Source of the DNA: CAINDI01 sp037127585
GTDB taxonomy: Bacteria; Verrucomicrobiota; Verrucomicrobiia; Palsa-1439
Reading direction: 5' to 3'
DNA length: 64,000 bases
Assembly: GCA_037127585.1 (NCBI GenBank)
Contig: JBAXYB010000004.1
Location: forward strand, 5,796-69,795
Position 1 is the stretch's first letter. Every line of letters begins with the position of its first letter. The notes beneath the pieces are model-generated. The model searched no databases and was not told the origin of the DNA. It saw nothing but the letters and a program-made list of their open reading frames with translations. Both the position numbers and the translations under genes were made by a program. Positions 39,446 through 48,607 of this stretch are shown piece after piece.

Positions 39446-40130
39446 ACCGACTGCGACAGCGCCAACGCTGAACAATCTGAGCGCTGCGGCACTCGCCCAG
39501 TTGGTCTTGGGTTTGTATTTTCTATTTAGCGGCCTGCTGATGCTGGTCGCGGCGCTGACGGAATCATTCGTGGCCACGGCGCTGCGCCCGCTCTCAGTCA
39601 TCCTCATTGGGGCTGGCGGTTTGGGGATGGCGACCGGCGCCTGGCGGTTACACCGCGTGACCGGCTTGGGCGAGGCGTGGCGGAAACGGACCCGGGACTT
39701 ATTAATCGCAACCGTGTTAGCGGCCTACCTGAGCTTGTTCTTTATTCTGTGGCGGCAACTGCCGACGAACGGCTACCTGCTGGCGCATGCGCTGGCTTTT
39801 TTTGCGCTCGTGCTGGTCACGGTGTGCCTCCTCTGTCTGCCGGTCCGAGTGCTCGCGCACGCGGCGGACCGACCGGGCTTGGCAGTGCAAGCCGGGGCGT
39901 TTGGGACCGTGGCGCTGGTGTTACTGGTGCCGCCGTTTGGATTGATCGCGCAGCGGATGATCGAGGCGTTGCGGGAAGGAGTCGATCCGTTTGCGCTCCT
40001 TCAATTTTGGGTCGCGCACACCGCGGTTTGGATCACAATGGTTATGCTGGTGCCGTTTTCATTAACGCTCTCCTTGCTCTGGTCGACAAAAGATTTAGTG
40101 CTCGACCACCTCAACGCGCGCGCCGATTGA
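39429..40130 (+). CDS. Uncharacterised six-helix membrane protein
   Basis: From the ATG at 39429 the protein is 233 residues with about six hydrophobic segments (near 20-40, 53-72, 88-105, 113-137, 150-172, 198-218), e.g. 'LVLGLYFLFSGLLMLVAAL' and 'WITMVMLVPFSLTLSLLW'. I do not recognise a family. It is coupled to the Lon-N gene by overlap and ends 3 nt before the convergent PHP gene stop. Confidence 0.65.
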   Translation: MSAEIEPTATAPTLNNLSAAALAQLVLGLYFLFSGLLMLVAALTESFVATALRPLSVILIGAGGLGMATGAWRLHRVTGLGEAWRKRTRDLLIATVLAAYLSLFFILWRQLPTNGYLLAHALAFFALVLVTVCLLCLPVRVLAHAADRPGLAVQAGAFGTVALVLLVPPFGLIAQRMIEALREGVDPFALLQFWVAHTAVWITMVMLVPFSLTLSLLWSTKDLVLDHLNARAD

Positions 40131-40133
40131 CCG

Positions 40134-40841
40134 TCACGCCTCCGGGAAGCTGACGATCACGCGGCCTTTTTTCCGGACGAGAAGCCGGTCGAAGACCAGC
40201 ATCCGCAGACTTTTCGCCACAGTGACCGGCGGACTGACCGGCTCGACGCGGCCCTGCCGGATCGATGCAAAGATTGCCGGCACCGTCGGCGCGGCATCCA
40301 CCCGCGTAAAATGCTGGCCAAACATCCACAACGCGTGCGCGTCCGAATTAGCAATCAGCGGTTTGCCGTGTTGCGCGGCGAACCGGCGGGCGCGGTTGTT
40401 GAACGCGTCAAACCAAGTGAAATGCATCCCGGCAATCTCGATGGCGTCGAAGAGATCCAGGTTGCGCTCCAGTTCCCGCCCGAGACAACAGCCCTTCGGA
40501 TAAAACGGATGCGGTGCGATCACGAGCAATTCCGCCCCCCGTTCGCGCCGGTAGGCCCGCAAATCGGCATACGTCTTCAGCCGGTCAACATCCCGCGGCG
40601 GAATATTGAAGAGCAGCACATCGCGCCCGGCGAAACTCCACTCAACCGCCTGGATCAGCAATAAACCTTTGGCGCGCGCGTAATCGAAAACGCGTTCGTC
40701 ATCGAACACTTTTCGGTGCAGCGTGATTGCGATCGCAGCAAACTCCAACGCCACGGCCTTGTCGATTAACTGCGTCGCCGTGTACGGCAAGCCGTCGAAC
40801 GGGTCGTCGCCCGTGTGCATATGGAGATCGATCTTAATCAT
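40134..40841 (-). CDS. PHP-domain metal-dependent phosphoesterase
   Basis: The 235-residue protein begins 'IKIDLHMHTGDDPFDGLPY', the first PHP metal motif (HxH at 7 and 9), followed by 'VEWSF', 'IAPHPFYP' and 'ANSDAHALWMFGQHFT', all metal-ligand positions of PHP hydrolases. Substrate is unknown; relatives hydrolyse nucleotides or histidinol phosphate. It overlaps the end of addA by 4 nt, so it may be part of the addBA operon. Confidence 0.88.
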   Translation of the reverse strand: MIKIDLHMHTGDDPFDGLPYTATQLIDKAVALEFAAIAITLHRKVFDDERVFDYARAKGLLLIQAVEWSFAGRDVLLFNIPPRDVDRLKTYADLRAYRRERGAELLVIAPHPFYPKGCCLGRELERNLDLFDAIEIAGMHFTWFDAFNNRARRFAAQHGKPLIANSDAHALWMFGQHFTRVDAAPTVPAIFASIRQGRVEPVSPPVTVAKSLRMLVFDRLLVRKKGRVIVSFPEA

Positions 40842-43828
40842 GTCACGTTCACCACGTCGCCGGTGCGGAGGAAGAAGACGAGCAGTTCTTCGACCGCGAT
40901 GCCGGCGGTTTTGTTCAGCGCCTCACGGTAGGCGCGCAGTTGAGCCTGATATTGCAACGCCTCTTGCGTCACATCGGTTTTGTAATCCACGAGCACCCAC
41001 CGGCTCTGCTCGCGAAACAGTAAATCAATTCGGCCTTCCAACGTTCCATCGGCAAACGGCAACTCCCGGTAAACCTCATCCGCCTGACCAGCGCGGGTGA
41101 GCAACGGCGAACGGAGCGCGCGTTCGACCCACGTCTTGGCGTCATCAGTCAAACCGGTTGCGTCCAATCGTTCCAACGCCGCGTGAACGAGCGTTCCGAT
41201 TTCCATCGCCCGTTCGCGCGCAACCCCGGTCGGCTCGTCTTCCGCCTCAAGCTTCGACGGACTCACGCGCAACGCCGACTTCCCAGCTCGCTCCAACAAC
41301 GCCGTGCGCTCCGCCTGCCAGGCCGCGCGGTTGAACGTTCGGACATCCGCCGCCGCCGGTTCGCCCACAACCACCGCCGGCAAGTCGCCGATAATTTCCA
41401 CCACGGCACTCTCGCCCAGCTCGAAGCCGCGCTTCAAGAGGTCAAGCCGCTCACCTTTTTCGGCAAACCACGGGATGATCAGTTGCCGGCGCGCGCGGGT
41501 GGCCGCCACGTAGAGCAACCGGATTTCCTCGGCTTCATCGCGCAAGTCTTGCTCGCCAACTGCCGGTTCAAAACCGGTGGTCTTGCAGCCGGCAAAGCGC
41601 AACTGGAAATTCTGCGCTGCCCGATCCGGCACAAGTCGCGCGCCGCTGTCGCTGGATTTACCGGCCAGATCGGCGAGAATCACGACTGGAAATTCGAGAC
41701 CCTTCGATTTGTGCATCGAGAGCAATTGCACGGCCGGCGCTTGATCTTCGTGGGCCGGTGCGGGTTCTTCGTCCATCCCGGCCATGACGGTCTGGCGGAG
41801 TTGCCGGACGAAGCCGCGCAAGGAACGGATGCCGGCAGCTTCGACTTGCCGGGCCAGTTCGAGTGCTTTGAGCAGATTCGCGACGCTGGCTTGACCGTCG
41901 GCGCTGACGGAGAAACAGGCCTGACAGAGATGCGTCCGCGCGAAGACTTGTTCGACGAAACCGGCCACGGAGAATTGATGCCGGGCATCGTGGAGTTCGC
42001 GCAGGAGGCGGAAGGTCGGGTTGTCGGCGCGCAAGTAACTCAGGCCACCGGCTTCGTTGGCGAGAAGGATTTGCTCGTCGCTCCAACCAAACAACGGCGA
42101 CCGGAGAACGGCAATGAGATTGAGTTTGTCGTTCGGATTGTCGAGGCAACACAAGAGCGCGATCAAGGTCTGAATCTCTTGCCGTTGATAGTAACCACGA
42201 CCGCCGATGATGCGAAACGGAACGCTGGTTTCGAGGAAGACTTCGGCAAACACTTCCACGCCGGTAAAACTTCGGAAGAGCAATGCGACATCGTTCCAGG
42301 GGATCTGCTGGCGGTGGAGATACCGAGCGATGGCGGTGGCTTCGGCACGACGGGCGGCGTCGATGGATTGTTTTTCGGGGATTGATGCCGGCCGCAAGAG
42401 CGTGATCTTGCCGGCGGCCGGGTGCGAGGCTTCGAGTTCGATGTAGTGCGGTTGATAGCTGGTCGGCTGAAACATCTTGGCGAAGACTGAATTTACCCAG
42501 TCGATGATGTTGGCCTGGCTGCGGAAGTTGCGCTGGAACTGGACGACTTGGCCGGTCGCCCCCAACTGCTGCCGCGTGCCGGCGTACATCTCGATGTCGG
42601 CCCGCCGAAAACCGTAGATGCTTTGTTTGGGATCGCCAACGATGAAGAGTTTTCCCGGTGTGTCGCCGCCGAGAGCGAGGACGATTTCGTTTTGGACCGG
42701 GTCGGTATCCTGAAATTCATCAACAAGAAGGAACTTGTACCGGTCTTGGAACTCCTGGCGGATGGCTGGCCCGCGCAGGAGGTCGCGCGTTTGTTCCAAG
42801 AGATCATCGAAGTCGAGCACGGCTTGGGAGTTTTTATATTGCTGAAAATGACCGACAAAGCCGGTCAGCCAGCCGGCCAGTTCCACCAGAAAGTTGTGTT
42901 CAGTGGCCGCGGTGTAATCGGCGATGACGGCTTTGAGTTCTTTGATAGTCGCTTTGGTTTCGATGAATACCGCGGGCGAATCGAAATCGGCTTTGCGTTT
43001 TGGCTCGGAAAGTTCGACCGCGGAGAGCAACGCCGCCGCGCGCTCGGCCGAGGCAGTCGCCAGTTGCGGCAGGACATCGAGAAAGGATTTCACTCGTTGA
43101 TAGAAGGTCTCGGCCGGCGCGACGTTGTGTTTGAGGCACCGCTCCAAGACTGGTGCTGCCGCTTCGAGTTCCCGGCGGATCGATTGCGGGTCGGCCGGGC
43201 ACAGCGCCGGCCACGGTTGGTCGGTGAGCCGTGACCGCTGCTCTATCAACAGCGTCGCGAGCTCTTTGAGTTGGGGGATTCCGATCTCGCGCATCAAGGC
43301 CTGACGCAACGCAGCGGGATTTTTCGTCAGTTCGGATTCCAGCCAATTCGCCCACGCTTCATCGAGGAGCAATTGCTGCTGCAAATTATCGGCGACCGCA
43401 AACTGCGGATCGAGGCGCGCTTCGACGGGCCGCTCGCGCAAAAGCGACGCGCAGAACGAATGAATCGTCGTAATGGGGGCGCGTTCCAAATCGCTGAGAG
43501 CTTGCCGGAGTGCGGCGCCGGTCACTTTCTTTTCCAGTTCTTCGCGCAGCCGCAACTTCAACTCCCCCGCCGCTTTCTCGGTAAATGTGATCGCGACATT
43601 CTCGTAAAGCCGCGCCCGGCCACTGGTCACCGCCGTCAGGATGCGCGCGACCAATGCCGTGGTCTTGCCGGTGCCGGCGGCAGCTTCGACGAAGAATGTC
43701 GTGTCGAGTTGCGTCGCGGTGGCGCGGCGCGCTTCTTGATCGATGGGAGGGCGAAGCTCCGGCTGAGCCGCCGGGGGCATGGCTCGCCGGGAGGCTCGCC
43801 CTCCCAACGACTCGCGTTCAGGACTCAT
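40838..43828 (-). CDS. addA: AddA-like ATP-dependent helicase/nuclease subunit A
   Basis: The 996-residue UvrD-family protein has Walker A 'FVEAAAGTGKTTALVARIL', 'TIHSFCASLLRE', Walker B 'LLVDEFQDTDPVQ', 'GDPKQSIYGFRRAD', 'SMHKSKGLEFPVVILAD' and 'YVAATRARRQLI'. The C-terminal PD-(D/E)xK nuclease domain is intact ('GRIDLLF', 'VLVDYKTDVT'). With AddB it processes double-strand ends for RecA. It starts at ATG 43828 in a 4-nt overlap with addB. Residues 8-29 encode a palindromic repeat (43745-43805) before the conserved part begins. It is shorter than B. subtilis AddA. Confidence 0.92.
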   Translation of the reverse strand: MSPERESLGGRASRRAMPPAAQPELRPPIDQEARRATATQLDTTFFVEAAAGTGKTTALVARILTAVTSGRARLYENVAITFTEKAAGELKLRLREELEKKVTGAALRQALSDLERAPITTIHSFCASLLRERPVEARLDPQFAVADNLQQQLLLDEAWANWLESELTKNPAALRQALMREIGIPQLKELATLLIEQRSRLTDQPWPALCPADPQSIRRELEAAAPVLERCLKHNVAPAETFYQRVKSFLDVLPQLATASAERAAALLSAVELSEPKRKADFDSPAVFIETKATIKELKAVIADYTAATEHNFLVELAGWLTGFVGHFQQYKNSQAVLDFDDLLEQTRDLLRGPAIRQEFQDRYKFLLVDEFQDTDPVQNEIVLALGGDTPGKLFIVGDPKQSIYGFRRADIEMYAGTRQQLGATGQVVQFQRNFRSQANIIDWVNSVFAKMFQPTSYQPHYIELEASHPAAGKITLLRPASIPEKQSIDAARRAEATAIARYLHRQQIPWNDVALLFRSFTGVEVFAEVFLETSVPFRIIGGRGYYQRQEIQTLIALLCCLDNPNDKLNLIAVLRSPLFGWSDEQILLANEAGGLSYLRADNPTFRLLRELHDARHQFSVAGFVEQVFARTHLCQACFSVSADGQASVANLLKALELARQVEAAGIRSLRGFVRQLRQTVMAGMDEEPAPAHEDQAPAVQLLSMHKSKGLEFPVVILADLAGKSSDSGARLVPDRAAQNFQLRFAGCKTTGFEPAVGEQDLRDEAEEIRLLYVAATRARRQLIIPWFAEKGERLDLLKRGFELGESAVVEIIGDLPAVVVGEPAAADVRTFNRAAWQAERTALLERAGKSALRVSPSKLEAEDEPTGVARERAMEIGTLVHAALERLDATGLTDDAKTWVERALRSPLLTRAGQADEVYRELPFADGTLEGRIDLLFREQSRWVLVDYKTDVTQEALQYQAQLRAYREALNKTAGIAVEELLVFFLRTGDVVNVT
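43745..43805. repeat. Palindromic repeat inside the addA 5' end
   Basis: GGGAGGGCGAAGCTCCGGCT on the left pairs with the complementary right arm ending GGCTCGCCCTCCC. Read on the minus strand it adds 'LGGRASRRAMPP' to AddA. It belongs to the same family as 6716-6745, 37030-37091 and 61561-61612. Confidence 0.8.
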
Positions 43829-46572
43829 GCCACGGTCTCCTTGATGTGCTGGAACGCACCGAGACGTTCGTCGCCGGTCTTCCGCTCGGTCAGTTTCAGG
43901 ACGCCGTTGCCACAGATGGGACGGAAATCACAATTCCGGCAATTCTCCACCGTAGCGTGTTGCGCGAAGACGCCGTCCCGAATCATGTCGGACGCCGTCT
44001 GCAAGAGCCCGGTCAACTCCGCGCGCCGGTCGTCGAGCGCGGCGTGCGAGAATTTCACCGCGCGGTAACCACCGCGCATCGTGAAGTAGAGGTAACTCGC
44101 GTCGTCAACCGTCACGCCCGGCAGGAGTTGTTCGGCGGCCAGCAGATAGAGCGGCAACTGCAACGTCTCGCCGGCGGCCAGCGAATTATTCTTTAAACCG
44201 CGCGGCAGCTTGCCGGCTTTGTAGTCGAGAACGCGCGCGTGGTGGCCGGTGGTCGAGAAATCAATCCGGTCGATCTTGCCGCGGAGTCGGACCGGCGGCG
44301 CGACGACCAGATCTTTGAATTCCTTCTCGAATTCGCGGGGCTGCCACTCGTCACTTAGCCGGCGCTGTTCGCGGGCCACAAACGCGGTGACTTCGTGCCG
44401 GATGATCTCCTTTTTGATTTCCCAAACCGTCGGATAGCCGGTGACTCCGGTGCGGGCGAACTCTTGGAATTGTTCATCAATCACCGCCAACGTTCCCCGC
44501 CGGTAATAGTCCTCCAAAATTGCGTGGTACAGCGACCCGAGATCGAGCGCGTCGATGACGATCGTGGCCTCTGGTTCTTCCCACTTCTCGACGCCGAGCA
44601 CGTGCTGCTGGAAATAGGCGAACGGACATTGGAAGAACTTTTCCAGCGAGGTCGCACTGATGACGAGTTTCTCCAGACCGAACCGGTCGCGGAGGAGTTT
44701 GAGCGCGGCGGGGTCGGCAATGACGCCATCATACCGGGTCAGGCGCGACTCACGCCACCGGGTTTTCTCCGCCGCAACACCTCCGGCTACCACGGGCAAT
44801 GTTTGCGCGAGATATTGGTCGCGGTCGGCGGCGTGGTGTAAGGCGACGAGGTCGAACTCGCGTTCGTCCACAGCTTCGACATCGTCCCGGAACGCAGCGA
44901 GCGGCACGACTTGACACGGCATCGATTTGAAATCCGTGGCGCCGGTCGCTTCGAGCAGTAACGACGACGGGACGCGGGGTCGAGCCGTACCGGCATCGAG
45001 GCGCGGGAAACTCAGGATGAGTTGGTCGCGCGCGACGCGACAGGTCAGATCGAACAGTAAGCGCTCTTCGTCGTGGCCGTGGCGTTTTAAAGGGAGCGCG
45101 GCGCTGAGTTGTTGGCGCTCGTCGTCGAGCAAGAGTGGGTCTTCGCGGATGACGCGAGGGAAACTCTTTTCGACAAGTCCGAGCAACACGACAAAATCAA
45201 AGCTCAAGCCGCGCGCGCCCATGACATCGCTGACAAAGACGTTACCGGCTTGGAATCGTTCGGTTTGGTCGGTCGCGGCTTCGAGCGCTTTTTGACTGAA
45301 CTCGGTGAACAACGGTAAGTCCACCGGTAGTTCCAGCGCGTCGAGTTCCGTGAGAGCTTCGATGGCGCCGATGACTTTGGCGTGGGTGCCGCCGAGTTGG
45401 CGGAAAGCGTTGAGCGTGGTTGTAACCAACTCGCGCCAGGTGTTGTGCCGGGGTAACGCTTCGGTGGCGGCAAAGAGGTCGTCGATAAACCGGCGGAGTG
45501 ATTCGTCGCCTTGGAGCCGGTCGTGCCATTGGGATTTTCCGCTGACGATCCCGAGGCGGACGGTCTGGGCGTCCCAGTGGGAATTCGGGCCGATGTGGCA
45601 GGCGAGTTCCATAACGGCGGCACGACTGAAGTCAGACCGGATGGCGGCGAGGAGGAGCAACAGCAATTTGGCGTCGTGCTGTTCGGTGAGCGGCCGGCCA
45701 CCACGGAAGAAGGCGCGGATGCCGAGTTGCGGAAGTGTGTCGCGGAGGATGGCGTCGTATTGGTCGCGCGACCGGCAGAGGATGGCGCAATCGTTGAAGG
45801 TCTTGCCGGGATTGGCGCGGAGGTAGGCGAAGATGGCGCGGACGGCTTCGCGGACTTCGGCGGTTTCGCCGGGGCAGGAGACGACTTGAGGGGGCGAAAC
45901 GGTGAATGGGGGAGCGGGCGAAACGACTTGATAGCCGAGCGATTTGAACCACGCGAGGAGCGGTTGGGAGTAGTCGTCGTGTTCGGTGGCGGGGAAGAAA
46001 ATGGCGGACGGAGCGAGCGCGGCGATGAATTGCTTCTGCGTCGCATTGAGGTCGTAGAAGCCGTAGAGGAAAAGTTCGCAGTTCTGGGTTCGCGGTTCGG
46101 GGTTGAGGAAGTTGTGCTCGGCGAGCCAGGCCCGGTAAGTCGTGTAGGCGGCGGCGAGCTCACGAAGCTTGGGGGTTGTGCCGGCGAGTTTGGTCAGGCC
46201 GGCTTCTTGGAGATCGGTGAAGGTGTTGCGCAACGCGGTGGCGAAGCCGGTCGTATGGCTGACCGGCGCAAAGTACCCATCCGCCGGTAAGGCGTGGGCG
46301 AGTTGCCGGCAGAGGAGTTCGAGGGCCAATGGCGGTGGGACTGTCGCCGGGCGCATCAGGTCATTGAGGGTTTGGAAGTCGACGTTGACGTGGGGGGCGA
46401 GTTTGCGGCGGAGGGCGAGACCGAGTAAATGCGTCGGGACGATGACGGTGACTGGCGCGAGTGGGCGCCGGGCTTGCAGGCGCGCCGCGAGCGCGGCTTC
46501 GAGCGTGGGCTGAAATGCGCCGAGATGGATTTGGCGTGGCGTCGGCGCGGAAAAGTTGTTAGTCCTAGACAC
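43825..46572 (-). CDS. addB: AddB-like helicase/nuclease subunit with iron-sulfur motif
   Basis: I place the start at GTG 46572, giving 915 residues; an upstream ATG at 46647 would run into lptF. The N-terminal half is an inactivated helicase-like fold without a clear Walker A. The C-terminal nuclease has 'LEKFFQCPFAYFQQHVLG', 'RGKIDRIDF', 'VLDYKAGKLP' and the closing Cys cluster 'CRNCDFRPIC', which with the upstream Cys forms the AddB [4Fe-4S] staple. It pairs with AddA. The start is only 4 bp from the divergent lptF start. Confidence 0.88.
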   Translation of the reverse strand: MSRTNNFSAPTPRQIHLGAFQPTLEAALAARLQARRPLAPVTVIVPTHLLGLALRRKLAPHVNVDFQTLNDLMRPATVPPPLALELLCRQLAHALPADGYFAPVSHTTGFATALRNTFTDLQEAGLTKLAGTTPKLRELAAAYTTYRAWLAEHNFLNPEPRTQNCELFLYGFYDLNATQKQFIAALAPSAIFFPATEHDDYSQPLLAWFKSLGYQVVSPAPPFTVSPPQVVSCPGETAEVREAVRAIFAYLRANPGKTFNDCAILCRSRDQYDAILRDTLPQLGIRAFFRGGRPLTEQHDAKLLLLLLAAIRSDFSRAAVMELACHIGPNSHWDAQTVRLGIVSGKSQWHDRLQGDESLRRFIDDLFAATEALPRHNTWRELVTTTLNAFRQLGGTHAKVIGAIEALTELDALELPVDLPLFTEFSQKALEAATDQTERFQAGNVFVSDVMGARGLSFDFVVLLGLVEKSFPRVIREDPLLLDDERQQLSAALPLKRHGHDEERLLFDLTCRVARDQLILSFPRLDAGTARPRVPSSLLLEATGATDFKSMPCQVVPLAAFRDDVEAVDEREFDLVALHHAADRDQYLAQTLPVVAGGVAAEKTRWRESRLTRYDGVIADPAALKLLRDRFGLEKLVISATSLEKFFQCPFAYFQQHVLGVEKWEEPEATIVIDALDLGSLYHAILEDYYRRGTLAVIDEQFQEFARTGVTGYPTVWEIKKEIIRHEVTAFVAREQRRLSDEWQPREFEKEFKDLVVAPPVRLRGKIDRIDFSTTGHHARVLDYKAGKLPRGLKNNSLAAGETLQLPLYLLAAEQLLPGVTVDDASYLYFTMRGGYRAVKFSHAALDDRRAELTGLLQTASDMIRDGVFAQHATVENCRNCDFRPICGNGVLKLTERKTGDERLGAFQHIKETVA

Positions 46573-46576
46573 GTTG

Positions 46577-47689
46577 ATGAAAATTTTGCCGAAGTATATC
46601 ACACGGCAGTTGGCGACCACGCTGTTTTTCACGCTCGGCGTGTTCACGTTTGTGTTGTTGCTGGGGCGCGTGCTGAAGCAGCTCAGCGATCTGCTCGTGA
46701 ACCGGCAAGTCGGGCTGGATGTCGTGGCGTGGTTTCTGGCGTTGTTGATGCCCAGCGTGATGAGCTTTTCGTTGCCGATGGCAATGCTGGCGTCAGTTTT
46801 GTTGGTGTTCGGGCGGATGAGCGCGGATAGCGAGTTGACCGCGATGCGGGCCAGCGGGATAGGCCTCGGGCGGGTGGCGGCACCGGTGATTATTCTTTCG
46901 CTGTTGATGGGGGCGTTTTGTTTTTACGTGAATACGGAACTGGCGCCGCTGTGCCGGTTTAAGTTTCGGACGTTGTTTCTGCAATTGAGCACGGAGAATC
47001 CGATGGCGTTGTTGGAGGAAGGGGCATACATCAAAGACTTCCCGGGGTATGTCATCTACGTCGGCCGAAAACACGCCGACCATGTCGAGGATGTGTTGCT
47101 CTACACGCTCGACGATAAAGGCAACGTTGTCTCCAGCCTCCGCGCCCAACGCGGCACAGTGACCGGCAAAGCGGCCGAACGTAAGTTACTGCTCGACCTT
47201 TACGATGTGCGCGGCGATCTACACGACCAGAGCGATCCGACCAACGTGCACAAGATCAGCCCCGGGACGACGGCGAACCACTACCCAATCGAATTAGATG
47301 TGTCGCAAGCGATCCGGCTGGCGCGGTCGGCGCGGACGTTGACGGATTTATTATTCAGCGAATTGCGCGACGAGATTGCCCGGTTGCGTAGTATCGGCAT
47401 TTATCCGGCCGCGGCGCTGATGGAAGCACACCAGCGCGTCGCGTCGGCGGTCGCGTGCGTGGCGTTCACGTTGATCGGGATTCCGCTCGGCATCAAGGCG
47501 AGCCGGCGCGAAACGTCCATCGGGATCGCGTTGAGTCTCGGGCTGGCGTCGATTTATTATTTGATGCTGGTTCTGGCGAGCACGCTGCGCAGCAAGCCGT
47601 ACTTGTTTCCAGAGGCGATTCTCTGGACACCGAATCTCATCTTTGAAGTGCTCGGCGTGTGGTTGCTCTGGCGTGTTAGTCGCGTGTAG
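46577..47689 (+). CDS. lptF: LptF/LptG-family lipopolysaccharide export permease
   Basis: From the ATG at 46577 the protein is 370 residues. It starts 'MKILPKYITRQLATTLFFT' and has three N-terminal helices ('FVLLLGRVLKQLSDLLVNR' leads into them), a periplasmic beta-rich domain (about 120-270) and three C-terminal helices ('VACVAFTLIGIPLGIKASR'). 'GRMSADSELTAMRASGIG' is the conserved coupling segment. It forms the inner-membrane part of the LPS transporter with LptG and LptB, neither in view. It is divergent from addB. Confidence 0.92.
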   Translation: MKILPKYITRQLATTLFFTLGVFTFVLLLGRVLKQLSDLLVNRQVGLDVVAWFLALLMPSVMSFSLPMAMLASVLLVFGRMSADSELTAMRASGIGLGRVAAPVIILSLLMGAFCFYVNTELAPLCRFKFRTLFLQLSTENPMALLEEGAYIKDFPGYVIYVGRKHADHVEDVLLYTLDDKGNVVSSLRAQRGTVTGKAAERKLLLDLYDVRGDLHDQSDPTNVHKISPGTTANHYPIELDVSQAIRLARSARTLTDLLFSELRDEIARLRSIGIYPAAALMEAHQRVASAVACVAFTLIGIPLGIKASRRETSIGIALSLGLASIYYLMLVLASTLRSKPYLFPEAILWTPNLIFEVLGVWLLWRVSRV

Positions 47690-47699
47690 TGCTCCCCGC

Positions 47700-47728
47700 T
47701 TGATGCCGCTTACCGGCTGTGGCACAAT
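47700..47728 (+). promoter_or_regulatory. Possible promoter of the FHA gene
   Basis: TTGATG (47700-47705), 17-nt spacer, CACAAT (47723-47728). The start site would be about 47735, leaving a 24-nt leader with GGAGA about 9 nt before the CTG at 47759. Confidence 0.45.
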
Positions 47729-47758
47729 CCGAACGGGTCAAGCGTGGAGAACTAGCGA

Positions 47759-48070
47759 CTGAGTTCACCTAAAGCATATCTTGTAAAGATTGAGCCGGAA
47801 GGTTTCGAGAGTGATCGGTGGGCGATCACCGACAAACCGCTCATGATCGGCCGCAGTAAAGACGCCGGGGTACCGCTGCTGAGTCGGAAAGTCTCCCGCG
47901 TCCAATGCCTGATCGCCCTCCAACGCGATGGCTCGTACATTCTGGTGGATCTTCATTCAACCAACGGCACGCGCGTGAATGACCGGTTGCTTCTGGGAAA
48001 AGAGGCCGTGCTCCAAGTGTACGACCGGATCGCCATCGGCGACGCGCAGTTTATCTTCAAAATGCTCTAA
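47759..48070 (+). CDS. FHA-domain protein with apparent CTG start
   Basis: The FHA fold is complete only if translation starts upstream of the first ATG (47843). The open frame begins after a TAG at 47753, and the sole early candidate with a ribosome site is CTG 47759, giving 103 residues. 'AYLVKIEPEGFESDRW' and 'KPLMIGRSKDAGV' form the first strands; 'LLSRKVSRVQCLI' and 'VDLHSTNGTRVND' are core FHA motifs. The usual His after SR is Gln (VQC). FHA domains bind phosphothreonine peptides; no kinase is nearby. Confidence 0.78.
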   Translation: MSSPKAYLVKIEPEGFESDRWAITDKPLMIGRSKDAGVPLLSRKVSRVQCLIALQRDGSYILVDLHSTNGTRVNDRLLLGKEAVLQVYDRIAIGDAQFIFKML

Positions 48071-48095
48071 ACCAATGCCGGTATCGGAAACCGGC

Positions 48096-48572
48096 TTACG
48101 CCTTAAAGATTGCGGCGGTGAATCCGAGAATCACGCCCGCGACGTTGTGACTGTTTAATTTGGCGAAATTGATCCGCAGCGTTTCATCGGCCAGATACTC
48201 CGTGTGTTCCGTGACGACGCGCACGGTGCGGCCATCTTTTGAAACCAAGAAGGCCAGCTTTGGCGCCAGCAGTCCGGCAACGCTCGTCGCGCCTGCTTTT
48301 GGCAGCACCGTCAGTTCGAGGCTGGCGCAGTACTCGGTGGGATTCTCGTCGGCGGCCTGGTCTTCAACGATCTGGACGCGACAGCGATCGGCTAAGACCG
48401 CTTTCACTTCCTCACACGCTGGGCGGACGATTTCCCGCAGCAGTTCCCGGTGTTTGTTCCGCTGCTGTTGGGCCTGATCCGTATGGCGATCCGCTTCAGC
48501 CCGACCTTTGGCCCGCGCCTGGTCATACGATGCCAATTGGGCGTGAAGTTGCGTGACAATATTGGTCCTCAT
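48096..48572 (-). CDS. Uncharacterised protein
   Basis: I do not recognise this 158-residue protein. The N-terminal third is a charged helix, probably coiled coil ('DQARAKGRAEADRHTDQAQQ'). The rest is mixed, with 'YCASLELTVLPKAGA' and 'FLVSKDGRTVRVVTEHTEYL' as likely strands. There is no signal peptide. It is 35 nt downstream of aroF on the same strand and could be co-transcribed. It is convergent with the FHA gene. Confidence 0.6.
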   Translation of the reverse strand: MRTNIVTQLHAQLASYDQARAKGRAEADRHTDQAQQQRNKHRELLREIVRPACEEVKAVLADRCRVQIVEDQAADENPTEYCASLELTVLPKAGATSVAGLLAPKLAFLVSKDGRTVRVVTEHTEYLADETLRINFAKLNSHNVAGVILGFTAAIFKA

Positions 48573-48607
48573 GGCACTTACCTACAAACTAGCTGCCACC
48601 ATGCCAA

